A stretch of 21,014 bases of DNA from Oehlia diaphana (Eukaryota > Glomeromycota > Glomeromycetes > Glomerales > Glomeraceae), in NCBI GenBank assembly GCA_003833135.1, contig QZLH01001452.1, forward strand, positions 7,267 through 28,280. The letters run 5' to 3'. Both the position numbers and the translations under genes were made by a program. The notes below the pieces were generated by a model that did not search any database, had not been told where the DNA came from, and was given only the letters and a program-made list of their open reading frames with translations. Positions within the stretch are counted from its first letter, which is position 1. Each line of letters begins with the position of its first letter. Shown here in pieces: positions 9,443 through 16,678 of the stretch.

Positions 9443-10503
9443 ATATTCAGAATTTAACATATATGCACCTTTTAGTATAATTTCATTTTAGATTATTACA
9501 TTAAATTATTTTTTTTAATCAAAATTATTTTCTTTGTTATTTTAATTTTTAAATATATTAAATAAATTAATCATTTATTATACACATAAAATTTAGCACA
9601 TTGATTCTTTTACTTATTGTATTTTCTTAAAAACATAAATAAAATTTAAAACAATAAATTAAATGAAACAATTTAATTTCCTTCATTATTATAATCATGA
9701 TTTACACATTTACAATAATCTCATAAAAAAAAAGCTTTCCAACATTTCAAAAATTTATAAACTTTATTATTAAATTAAAATATATAATACTATCCTTTGA
9801 CGCCTATCATTATCCCGTTACACTAATAACTAATATGCTCCGATTTCTGATCATTGATCCCGTGATCATGTTAATTAATACGCTCGAATTTGTTTTGTCA
9901 GTCCCGTGTTCTGTGGTGGGTACTGGAACAAAAAAAATACTGGCTAGTTACATTATTAATATCATTAATCAAATAAACTTGTATATTACGAAGTCCAATA
10001 ACAAGGTATGTTGATTTGATTTCTCAGCATTTACGCTAATCAAATTTTTCAGATTTATAGGTATTCAACAATTTCTACTAGGTCGCCAGCATAACTTGAT
10101 CTTTGATATGTTCTTCCTTTTCTCCTTTTTCAGCGATTTATCTTGTAAACAATACTAGGTTTTTCCCCTTGAGGCATTCTTGATCCTTCTGCATATCATG
10201 ATCACTAGCATCATTAGCGCAGTGGCTTTCCAATCATATTATTTCTAGCATCAATAAATTTAGTACAATATATTGGCATCCTCATGTGCCGAGTATGAGA
10301 AACATTACGAAAAAATTAATATTAGTAGGATGGAGTAACAGGAAGGAATTCCCATTTTATGGATTATGGGTTCAAGTAATTCCTCTCTTTAAACTTGCTA
10401 CTACATTCATTTATTATACAAAATAATAAATTTTTTGCTTGAGCAATTTTTGATGGTTTGTTTATTAAGTCATTGATATAATTTTATATTAACAATTAGG
10501 AAA
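9443..10503. other. Non-coding DNA between Helitron and CRN gene
   Basis: A+T-rich with no open frame of interest. It holds the candidate Helitron end at 9899-9947, a TGATCA...TGATCA palindrome near 9849-9868 and a tRNA-like A-box (10215-10225) without a B-box. The last few hundred bases would be the 3' flank of the minus-strand CRN gene. Confidence 0.5.
9899..9947 (+). other. Candidate Helitron 3' terminus (hairpin plus CTAG)
   Basis: CAGTCCC (9899-9905) can pair with GGGTACTG (9918-9925) with a one-base bulge. CTAG follows at 9944-9947, then T. Helitrons end in a GC-rich hairpin followed within about 10-12 bases by CTRR. Here the gap is 18 bases, so the match is weak. Confidence 0.25.
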
Positions 10504-11952
10504 CTAATACTTATCACATTTCATGCATAATGCATACTGCTTTATATTTTGAATCCATTGAGGAACATCCTCTGCCTTCTTAGATCCATCTAAATAGTTC
10601 TGTTTTTTATATGTTCTAAACCTTTCTTCTGGTATTACAAAATATAAGTGAATTTCATTACTTAGATTCAAAATATTTATATTCCTATATTCCTTTAACT
10701 TTTCTTGCTTAACCCCATGCTTGTCGGCAATGGTTATTTGAAATAGTTTATTAGGATGAATATAACTATCAATACTCATATAATTTTTGGAAATTGGTTG
10801 ATAGTAAATTCCTTTGTTAATGTCAATATCATTGATATTATCAAAATTCTCTTTTACTAGATCTTCAAATATCACATATTCTTCGTCAACTTGTTGTCCC
10901 TTTTCTAGAAGACGTACCAAAAATTCCCCTCCTTTGCAAATCTTTGAATGCGACCACATTTCAAAAACTTTCTCACGAAGAACTGCTATCTCAGAAATAT
11001 CTCTTGAGTTTTCAATAAAAGTGCATAAATCATCAATGTGATCTTTGTGAATTTTTCCTAAGCATTTATTTTCCACAAAATTAGATGCAAAGGTGCAGAT
11101 GGCTTTAGTGTATGGATTTTCAGTCGTATTCTCATTCGTTTTTATGTGAATTAATTTATGTGAGAATCTGTCACCTGAGAAGTGTTCGCCCTGAGCTCTG
11201 AGCAAACTTTTTAAATCTATTAACGAAAGTACGCCTTCAATCCCTAATTTAATTTTATCTAGTGTCATCGCGATATCAAATATCCATCTCGCAACCCCTC
11301 CACATAAATTAAATTTTTCCTTGATTGAATCTTGAGCGATTTGTGTATATATAATTGATTGACATTCATTAAGCTCGTCAATTTCCCAAGGTGGCATGTA
11401 AAAAGTTTCGCTTCTTGGTGCTTTGGTAAATCTCTCAATGAATTCCTTCTTAGGCGAGGACACCATAATAAACTTTCCGACTAAATCATGATTAAATTTG
11501 GGCATCACATTATCAATGATACACCACATGTTCTCTTCTTCTGCAATTTGCCCATATAACATATGATCATGATTTTCTACCTCAAGTAATTCACCATTAG
11601 GATAAATACATGCTGTGAATCCTTCATAATCGATCAGGACTGACTTGTTCCGTTTAACAAGCTCCACTAACATTAGAATACCAAAATATGATTTGCCAAC
11701 ACCTGGATTTCCGGTGATGCAATATCGGTCCAATGTATTATTATCGATATCATCAAGTATAAATTTACTCAAATAGCCATAACACCCTCGATTAAAGATA
11801 GTTGTAGCACCACTTTTTCTTGGCAATGCTGAAACTATGAGCTTCTTGTCGCTTGTTTTGATATTTTGTAAGCTATTAATAAAATATTGAATCTTCTTTT
11901 TATCTAAAAAGGCATAATTAGTTAAGACATTAATATTCCTATTATTCAACAT
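10504..11952 (-). CDS. CRN-type P-loop NTPase with nuclease-like C-terminus
   Basis: A 482-codon open frame, the body of the CRN gene. Residues 80-88 are a Walker A (GNPGVGKS). 142-149 (MWCIIDNV) fit Walker B with Asp147. FIMVSSP (161-167) is sensor-like. FYMPPWEIDELNEC (184-197) and FNLCGGVARWIF (214-225) are hallmarks of the CRN/RHS NTPase family. The C-terminal part has GGEFLVRLLEKG (341-352), then SIDSY (Asp395), LFQITI (403-408) and LYFVIP (436-441), the pattern of the PD-(D/E)XK-like domain of these proteins. The ATG at 11952 is probably not the native start: the family has a header and linker upstream, separated here by a TGA and a frame change. Whether it is expressed alone is unknown. 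Confidence 0.85.
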   Translation of the reverse strand: MLNNRNINVLTNYAFLDKKKIQYFINSLQNIKTSDKKLIVSALPRKSGATTIFNRGCYGYLSKFILDDIDNNTLDRYCITGNPGVGKSYFGILMLVELVKRNKSVLIDYEGFTACIYPNGELLEVENHDHMLYGQIAEEENMWCIIDNVMPKFNHDLVGKFIMVSSPKKEFIERFTKAPRSETFYMPPWEIDELNECQSIIYTQIAQDSIKEKFNLCGGVARWIFDIAMTLDKIKLGIEGVLSLIDLKSLLRAQGEHFSGDRFSHKLIHIKTNENTTENPYTKAICTFASNFVENKCLGKIHKDHIDDLCTFIENSRDISEIAVLREKVFEMWSHSKICKGGEFLVRLLEKGQQVDEEYVIFEDLVKENFDNINDIDINKGIYYQPISKNYMSIDSYIHPNKLFQITIADKHGVKQEKLKEYRNINILNLSNEIHLYFVIPEERFRTYKKQNYLDGSKKAEDVPQWIQNIKQYALCMKCDKY

Positions 11953-12028
11953 GAAAAGAAAAAAATACCTTGTTGAAGTTTTCCCCTCTTGGCTCAGTTT
12001 TCATTTAAATCTTCTGCTTTCCTTTTGC
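11953..12028 (-). pseudogene. CRN linker exon with premature stop
   Basis: After the intron the minus strand reads GKRKAEDLNEN, a stop (TGA 11994-11996), then AKRGKLQQ. This is a basic, linker-like stretch typical of CRN proteins just after the header. Continuing in that frame also fails to enter the frame of the 482-codon body. Either a further small intron with a one-base shift or a frameshift lies between 11945 and 11975. Confidence 0.65.
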
Positions 12029-12099
12029 CTAATCGAATAAAAAGATGTGAGATAACGCAAATTTCTTATTCGAGAGGTAAACCATTAGGAGACACTTAC
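12029..12099 (-). other. Predicted 71-bp CRN intron
   Basis: On the minus strand it has a consensus GTAAGT donor starting at 12099 and ends TTCGATTAG at 12029. Splicing joins a G to GC to keep a Gly codon in frame, giving the common CRN junction ATTG/KRK. Unspliced reading stops at the TAG of the acceptor. Confidence 0.75.
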
Positions 12100-12280
12100 C
12101 AGTGGTGGCAGACAGTGGTGGTTCCACAATGATGTGAATATGATTATCAGCAGGAACATTTTCAATCTTGCTACTAATAGAATCTTCTGCTTCTAATAGT
12201 TCACCCCCAAGTTTCTCTTTAACGTTAATAGATTCATGAAACTTGTTAATAAGTATTTTCATCTTTTTGTCATTCATGTC
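12100..12280 (-). pseudogene. CRN header, C-terminal half
   Basis: About 60 codons ending just before the intron donor. Recognisable pieces are NVKEKLGGELLEAEDSIS and ADNHIHIIVEPP, the second half of the ubiquitin-like CRN header. The apparent ATG at 12275-12277 is an internal Met: the family starts about 60 residues earlier, and that part now lies beyond the insertion at 16502-16678. The 8 bp immediately upstream (12281-12288) are the target-site duplication. Confidence 0.8.
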
Positions 12281-12288
12281 TTTGGTAG
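12281..12288. repeat. 8-bp target-site duplication, left copy
   Basis: TTTGGTAG, identical to 16502-16509. It fits the hAT target pattern nTnnnnAn. In the CRN gene it is coding sequence present twice because of the insertion. Confidence 0.8.
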
Positions 12289-12400
12289 TAGAGGTAGGCT
12301 CCGGTGAAAAACGTCAATCCGGTCATCCGGTCAAATCACGTGATTTTTGCCGATCGTTTCCTTTTTTGGGTCAAATGTTACACAAATTTCCAAAAGCGGC
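12289..12400 (+). mobile_element. hAT-like MITE, left partial copy
   Basis: It matches the first 112 bp of the complete copy at 16256 with about two differences. It includes the 17-bp terminal repeat, the CCGGTCATCCGGTC subterminal repeats and the ATCACGTGAT palindrome. The match stops at an undetermined base (12401) followed by A and T homopolymers that vaguely resemble the AAAAAATATTTTTTT stretch of the MITE. Confidence 0.85.
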
Positions 12401-12420
12401 NAAAAAAAAATTTTTTTGAT

Positions 12421-12460
<40 letters not shown>

Positions 12461-12470
12461 ATTTTTTATT
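12401..12470. other. Undetermined base and homopolymer runs
   Basis: One N at 12401 is followed by long A, T and A runs. Such a place is prone to sequencing and assembly error, and it lies exactly where the left MITE copy loses identity. Confidence 0.9.
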
Positions 12471-12817
12471 TTGTAGTTTTATTTTATTTTTTATTTAATT
12501 TGTTATTTTTAATTTTTTACTTTTTATTTTTTATTTTTAATTTAATTATTTGGCTTACTATTACTATTTAATTTTATTCTTAATTTATTTGCAATATAAT
12601 AGTTAATGTTTGATCAGACTGGTCAGGAGCTGAAAGTATCATTTACAGAATAGTTGTAGTTATTATGTAGTCCAAATATATTCTAATAAAATGATATGTG
12701 ATTTAACATTTAAAAAAAAAATAAAAATAAAAATATATTATTAAAATTTAAAAGATCAAATATACCTCTCATGACAAAATCATTGATAATTCTTTGTAGA
12801 AATAAGCTATATAAATA
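12471..12817. other. A+T-rich cargo DNA, nothing recognised
   Basis: No coding frame, RNA gene or clear repeat is seen between the homopolymers and the first foldback element. Confidence 0.5.
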
Positions 12818-12976
12818 TGGGCACTTTGCAGTAGAAAGGGACGAAACTACTAAAAAAATTCAAATTTTCTTTTATATGCCAAAAATATTCTAAATGCTAT
12901 AATTTGTTCAAATTTTATATTAACTCATTTTTTATTTTTTTTAGTAGTTTTGTCCCTTTCTACTGCAAAGCGCCCA
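12818..12976. mobile_element. 159-bp foldback MITE with TA flanks
   Basis: The left arm TGGGCACTTTGCAGTAGAAA and its continuation (about 41 bp, 12818-12858) face a right arm that is its inverse with two or three mismatches, ending GCGCCCA at 12976. TA dinucleotides flank both sides (12816-12817 and 12977-12978), as in Tc1/mariner-type MITEs. There is no coding content. Confidence 0.8.
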
Positions 12977-12978
12977 TA

Positions 12979-13980
12979 TATTCATTTGAAAGAAAAAATT
13001 GAGATCTATCTAATGAGACTAAAATTGAATAAATTGTATCACTGGATTGTAAATAATTTTGAAAATTTTCATAGAACTTTATTTTCTTGATGTTCTGTAC
13101 AGAAATCAAAAAAAAAATTTCCTTTAAATTTTTTTGGCAGGGTCACAGATCTGTACAGAAATAGTGGCAAATGTCATCTGCAGATCTGCACAGATTTGTG
13201 TCTTAAAAAATTCTCTGATAAATATATAATTAGTTATTTTGAAAAAAAAAATAATATCTTATTATTCATTTTACAGTATTTTACATCATAATTATTTTTT
13301 ATTTACATGTATTTTTTTACAAAAAAAAAACAATAAATTAAAGCTAAAAATTATGTCTTTTTTATATATATAAAATATTAAGTTTTTTTTTTACTTATCA
13401 CTTAAAAATAACTGCTATATATACTTATAAACTTTTTTGTCTTATTTAATAAAAGTGAATAGAAAAATGATGGAAAAGTAATGGCAGTGATGGGAAAAAA
13501 GAAGTAATTATTACCATTACTTTTGAATATTAATTAAAAAATTATTTTTTATTTTTTATTAAATTTGTATTACATAAATATATAATACATATTTAATTTA
13601 GATTTGTGTAATGTTAATCTTACTAAAATATTGAAATTTTATAAAAATCTTAATTTAGCTAATTCCAAAAATTGGCATATATGAAAATGCAGAGAATTGC
13701 AAATTTTGCAGTTCTTTGCAATTCTGCACCCTAAAAAATTTTCTGATATTATTTACAAAAATGCTAATTAAATAAATTTCATTATTATATATTCTTATAG
13801 GATCACACTGTATTTTTTTTATATTTATTGAATAGCTTTATTGATAATATATATAATAAATGAATACTGTTTAAATTATTACAAATACATAATAAAATTA
13901 GATTTTTATACGATAATAGACTATAAATTAACTTGTAACTGATTTAATAGTGTAATTGTGAGAGTCTATATAATAAACAT
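12979..13980. other. A+T-rich cargo DNA with a short direct repeat
   Basis: (C)TAAAAAATT(C/T)TCTGATA occurs at 13202-13220 and 13730-13748, each preceded by a CTGCA-containing stretch. This hints at two related, decayed elements. A GTACAGAAAT/CAGATCTG-rich patch lies at 13090-13200. No gene is seen. Confidence 0.4.
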
Positions 13981-14127
13981 TTATTGTATAAGTCTTTAGC
14001 CAATACTTTGCTGTTTTTGATCTCAACCATTTGATCGGTCAGATTATACCACTTCATGGTACAATCTGAGCCAATTAAATGGCCTCAATCGAAAATAGCA
14101 TGTTATTGCCTAAATACTATACAATAA
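13981..14127. repeat. 147-bp imperfect palindrome (foldback element)
   Basis: Arms 13981-14053 and about 14058-14127 are imperfect reverse complements along almost their whole length, starting TTATTGTATA and ending TATACAATAA, with a very short loop at CTTCATGG. About three quarters of the positions look paired. It is likely a foldback MITE. No target duplication can be assigned. Confidence 0.7.
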
Positions 14128-14329
14128 GTATATATTAATGATTTACAAAATTTTGCCTTATTTTTTAATAGTAATTTTTACTGATTTATAGCTGAATCTT
14201 GAATTAATATAAATAAGTACATGTAAAATCTGAAAAATTCAGTATTCATCTATTTTATTACAATTAAAGATATTCTTTATCTAAAATTTTAAGTAAAACA
14301 TTTGTTTCTTCACTCTACTTAATATATTT

Positions 14330-14757
14330 TTTCATGTTATAATATTTTTTAAAATTAAAATCCAATCATTAGAAATTTTAAAATTATTAACTTCAAACCT
14401 TCTAGCAAAAAATTCTGCTTTTTCATGTAAAATATCAGTATTAATAATAAGAACTATTTTAAGCATATTTGTAATTTATAGTGTTATAGCTTTCTCTATT
14501 TCTAAAAATTGTACAGGATTTTCTCTTTATTTTTTTACTTTCTTTAGAGTCTAAATCTAGAAGTAATTACTTATCTTTATTTTTCAAAATATCAGAAACT
14601 GTATTTTATTTAATGTTATACTGAATAGCAAGTTATTCTGAATAAGTTGTGATTTTTTCTAATAGTCTAAGTAAAATTAATACTTTTGTGCTTTTATTAA
14701 AGTCACTCTTTTTTGTAACTGTAAAAGAGTTTGAATGGCTTTTCTTTTTTCTGACAT
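14330..14757 (-). pseudogene. pogo/Tigger-like transposase N-terminal remnant
   Basis: From ATG 14755-14757 the minus strand, read across frames, gives MSEKRKA, then NTVSDILKNKDK (helix-turn-helix of the CENP-B/pogo N-terminus), then LEIEKAITL, ITNMLKIVLIINTDILHEKA and FARRFEVNNFKISNDW. These resemble the HTH_CENPB and Tc5-type DNA-binding domains of Tigger transposases, including the FKxSNGW-like end. There are many stops and several frame changes. The catalytic DDE domain is absent, so this is a deep pseudogene. It may have been the transposase of an element whose end is near 15002. Confidence 0.6.
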
Positions 14758-14980
14758 TAAGAAAAGAAAAATTATATAATTACATTTATGTGATTTAACC
14801 TTAAATAGTTAATACATTAGTATATAAATTAGATCTACATATATATTATTATATGAAGGATAAAAGAATAACATCATAATATGAAATCATATAAAAAATT
14901 AGTATAATGAGATTTTTTTATTAGATAAAAAATGGAAAAATTAAAATCATTGGTATAAGCAAATATCAGTATATATTGTA

Positions 14981-15002
14981 TTAGTATATAGAGATCTGAC
15001 TG
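14981..15002 (-). repeat. Possible pogo-like terminal repeat
   Basis: On the minus strand an end CAGTCAGATCTCTATATAC starts at 15002, next to a TA at 15003-15004. This is the CAGT...TCTCTATA style of pogo/Fot-like ends with a TA target. It lies about 245 bp upstream of the transposase-like ATG. A poorer match near 13955-13975 on the plus strand (GTGAGAGTCTATATAATAAA) may be the other end. Confidence 0.35.
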
Positions 15003-15049
15003 TAATAAAAATAGAAACAAGAAGGCTGTTATATATATACTTGTGTCCA

Positions 15050-15780
15050 AAATTATTTTAATATTATGGAAATATATAATTATGTAATTCTGTAATTATT
15101 AAGTAATTTGCTAGAAAAATTCTATATTTCGTAATTAATTTTGGATTCTGTAATTAATTACATATTTTGGCTAGAATTATCCTTAATTTTGGCCAAATTA
15201 TATATAAAAAATTTTAACAAATAATAACACAGCATCTAGTGATCTATTTTGAATAATGATCTTACTACCATTTGATTCATCTTAATATGATGATTCTAAT
15301 GGTGGTAAGATCATTAAATTCAATCATTAAATCGTGTTCTGATACCAATAACTTTTGAATATTTATAATATTTATAGCATAATACTGTAGCTCTATCAAT
15401 TTTAATGCTAGAAAGATGATCTTATCACCATTAGAATTATCTCATCAAGATGAATCGAATGGTAGTAAGATCATTTAAATTCAATTACTAGATCTTGCTC
15501 TGACGCTAAAAATCATTAAATGTTCATAGCAAATTAACTCTGTCAATATTAATGCTATAGAAATGAAATACATATTATTAGATTCATCTTTATGAGATGA
15601 ATTAAATAGTAGTAAGATCATTGAAATTAAATCACTAAATCACGAAATATTTATAATTTTGCACTATTATACAAATTTTGAACTAATTTTAGAGTATGTA
15701 ATTAATTACGTAATATATAATAAAATATATAATTATGTAATTAATTACGATTTCAGTATTTTGGATTTTGGATTTGCTTA
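15050..15780. repeat. Repeat block bracketed by GTAATTAATTAC-type motifs
   Basis: ATATATAATTATGTAATT occurs near 15072 and again near 15727. Several GTAATTAATTAC-type words surround each (15080-15165 and 15695-15755), bracketing the triplicated hairpin. The arrangement suggests a single composite repeat about 700 bp long. No coding frame is present. Confidence 0.45.
15241..15660. repeat. Three tandem hairpin units, about 150-160 bp each
   Basis: Each unit has a hairpin and a spacer of about 90 bp containing AATGCTA and AAATTCAAT. Hairpins are at 15255-15315, 15415-15475 and about 15561-15622. In the first, AATGATCTTACTACCATT faces AATGGTGGTAAGATCATT with one mismatch. The right arm (GGTRGTAAGATCATT) is well kept in the first two units and mostly kept in the third. 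The left arm of the third has decayed. Confidence 0.75.
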
Positions 15781-16255
15781 AAAACAACTATAGCCATATG
15801 AGATGACAAATTATATATTATTAAAAATAATATCATATTGGCAATAATTATCTCTGGCAATTTATAGCAATTTATTTAATAATAAATTGTAAAATAAATA
15901 TATCTATAAAAGAAAAAAAATAAAATAAAATTAAAATAAAAAGAAATAATAAAAAAAGAATAAATGTATTTGTAATGGCCTATTATATATCTTATTTGTA
16001 ACATCCTTTTTTCTTTTTTTTTTAATAATAAATTTAGTATGTAATTTACAGATAAAATTTTTATATGCAAAATTTAATTTGGAAAACTTTTACTTAATGT
16101 ATTTAAGACAATTTTATAGACAAAATTTAAGATATAAGCAGTTTCTTGAAATTTTTTAAAAAATTCCTTTGTTTTAATTACACGACTGATCTTTTGTTTT
16201 GTTTACATTGCACCTGATCTTATCGCCGTTTTCAAAATGGTGTGATCTTTAAAAT
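15781..16255. other. A+T-rich cargo DNA next to the right MITE
   Basis: No gene or structured repeat is recognised. The last 8 bp (TTTAAAAT, 16248-16255) directly abut the MITE and fit the hAT target pattern nTnnnnAn. Confidence 0.5.
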
Positions 16256-16501
16256 TAGAGGTAGGCTCCGGTGAAAAACGTCAATCCGGTCATCCGGTCA
16301 AATCACGTGATTTTTGCCGATCGTTTCCTTTTTTGGGTCATATGTTACACAAATTTCCAAAAGCGGTATTTCCGTTTTTAGAAAAAATATTTTTTTAACG
16401 GGTGGGTATCGCCCAAAAAGGAAATGATCTGCATATCCGTGATCGACATCACGTGATCGGATGAAATGACGGATTGAACGGATGACCGGAGCCTACCTCT
16501 A
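16256..16501 (+). mobile_element. Complete 246-bp hAT-like MITE
   Basis: TAGAGGTAGGCTCCGGT at 16256-16272 is matched by its exact reverse complement at 16485-16501. Subterminal regions hold repeated TCATCCG/CCGGTCA words and two copies of the palindrome ATCACGTGAT. The TAGAG start agrees with hAT ends. Its left flank is TTTAAAAT and its right flank TTTGGTAG, so it lacks a matching duplication of its own. There is no coding capacity. Confidence 0.9.
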
Positions 16502-16509
16502 TTTGGTAG
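16502..16509. repeat. 8-bp target-site duplication, right copy
   Basis: TTTGGTAG, identical to 12281-12288. It is also the last coding bases of the N-terminal half of the CRN header on the minus strand. Confidence 0.8.
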
Positions 16510-16678
16510 GAATAGCTACTTTCCATAATTTGATTTTATGTGCAGGAATGCTCAAAGATGCTTTCTCTTTAATACCATCTCGAAGATGTGAAATCTTCAT
16601 AGAACTCCACATTTCGACAGAGATATCAAGTATAAATCTATCTGTAACTTCCTCGCCTAAAACAAGACAAAGTACCAT
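16502..16678 (-). pseudogene. CRN header, N-terminal half (59 codons)
   Basis: It starts MVLCLVLGEEVTDRF and ends with KIKLWKVAIPTK. The C-L-V-x-G start, the central I-x-x-L-(R/K)-x-x-I-K-E-K pattern and the LWKV motif are those of the ubiquitin-like CRN header. ATG 16676-16678 is chosen because header proteins begin a few residues before the CLVLG motif; an open frame continues 15 codons further upstream without family resemblance. The segment stops exactly at the MITE end. Its continuation is 4.2 kb away at 12100-12280. Confidence 0.8.

Larger units (their letters stand above)
3239..9947 (+). mobile_element. Decayed Helitron (RPA-like gene plus Rep/helicase)
   Basis: An RPA-like OB-fold gene and a Rep/PIF1 helicase gene lie on the same strand about 500 bp apart. 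This pairing is known from autonomous Helitrons. HUH, catalytic tyrosine, Walker A and Walker B motifs can all be seen, but both genes carry stops and frameshifts, so the element cannot make its own transposase. The boundaries are uncertain: the left limit is simply the first RPA-like codon I recognise, and the right limit is a weak hairpin plus CTAG candidate at 9899-9947. Confidence 0.7.
12289..16501. mobile_element. 4.2 kb composite hAT-like insertion in CRN header
   Basis: The 4213-bp segment begins TAGAGGTAGGCTCCGGT, ends with its exact reverse complement, and is flanked by the perfect octamer TTTGGTAG. Left end: a partial MITE (12289-12400). Right end: a complete MITE (16256-16501) in the same orientation. 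The DNA between holds two foldback repeats, a decayed pogo-like remnant and a triplicated hairpin. TIR start, 8-bp duplication and nTnnnnAn pattern point to hAT transposase acting in trans; no hAT transposase is encoded here. Alternatives are integration of a circle by recombination into a resident MITE, or an assembly join at the N at 12401. Confidence 0.65.
10504..16678 (-). pseudogene. Crinkler (CRN) family gene split by a 4.2 kb insertion
   Basis: One minus-strand CRN gene appears to start at ATG 16676-16678 and end at TAG 10504-10506. Its header (ubiquitin-like N-terminal domain) is cut into 16502-16678 and 12100-12280 by the insertion 12289-16501. A GTAAGT-AG intron follows, then a short exon with an in-frame TGA (11994-11996), then the NTPase-nuclease body. 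CRN proteins combine this header with a P-loop NTPase and often a restriction-endonuclease-fold domain, and are regarded as effector or intragenomic-conflict proteins acting in nuclei. The two header halves are in the same frame relative to the 8-bp duplication, so they fit one interrupted gene rather than two genes. Confidence 0.8.

Noticed and set aside
10208..10225. tRNA-like 5' sequence with a good A-box (TAGCGCAGTGG)
   Set aside because: There is no B-box, acceptor-stem partner or cloverleaf downstream. It is at best a fragment of a tRNA or SINE.
10814..11041. Plus-strand 75-codon frame
   Set aside because: Antisense shadow of the CRN NTPase-nuclease body.
12291..12300. Two-base TA target duplication for the MITE at 12289 and 16256
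   Set aside because: TA does occur at both ends, but comparing the CRN flanks shows a perfect 8-bp duplication and element ends starting TAGAGG, which favours hAT over Tc1/mariner.
12304..12498. Plus-strand frame across the N
   Set aside because: It consists of MITE sequence and Phe/Lys homopolymers and includes the undetermined base.
15876..16070. Minus-strand 64-codon frame
   Set aside because: Low-complexity Phe/Ile/Tyr/Lys sequence from A+T-rich DNA.
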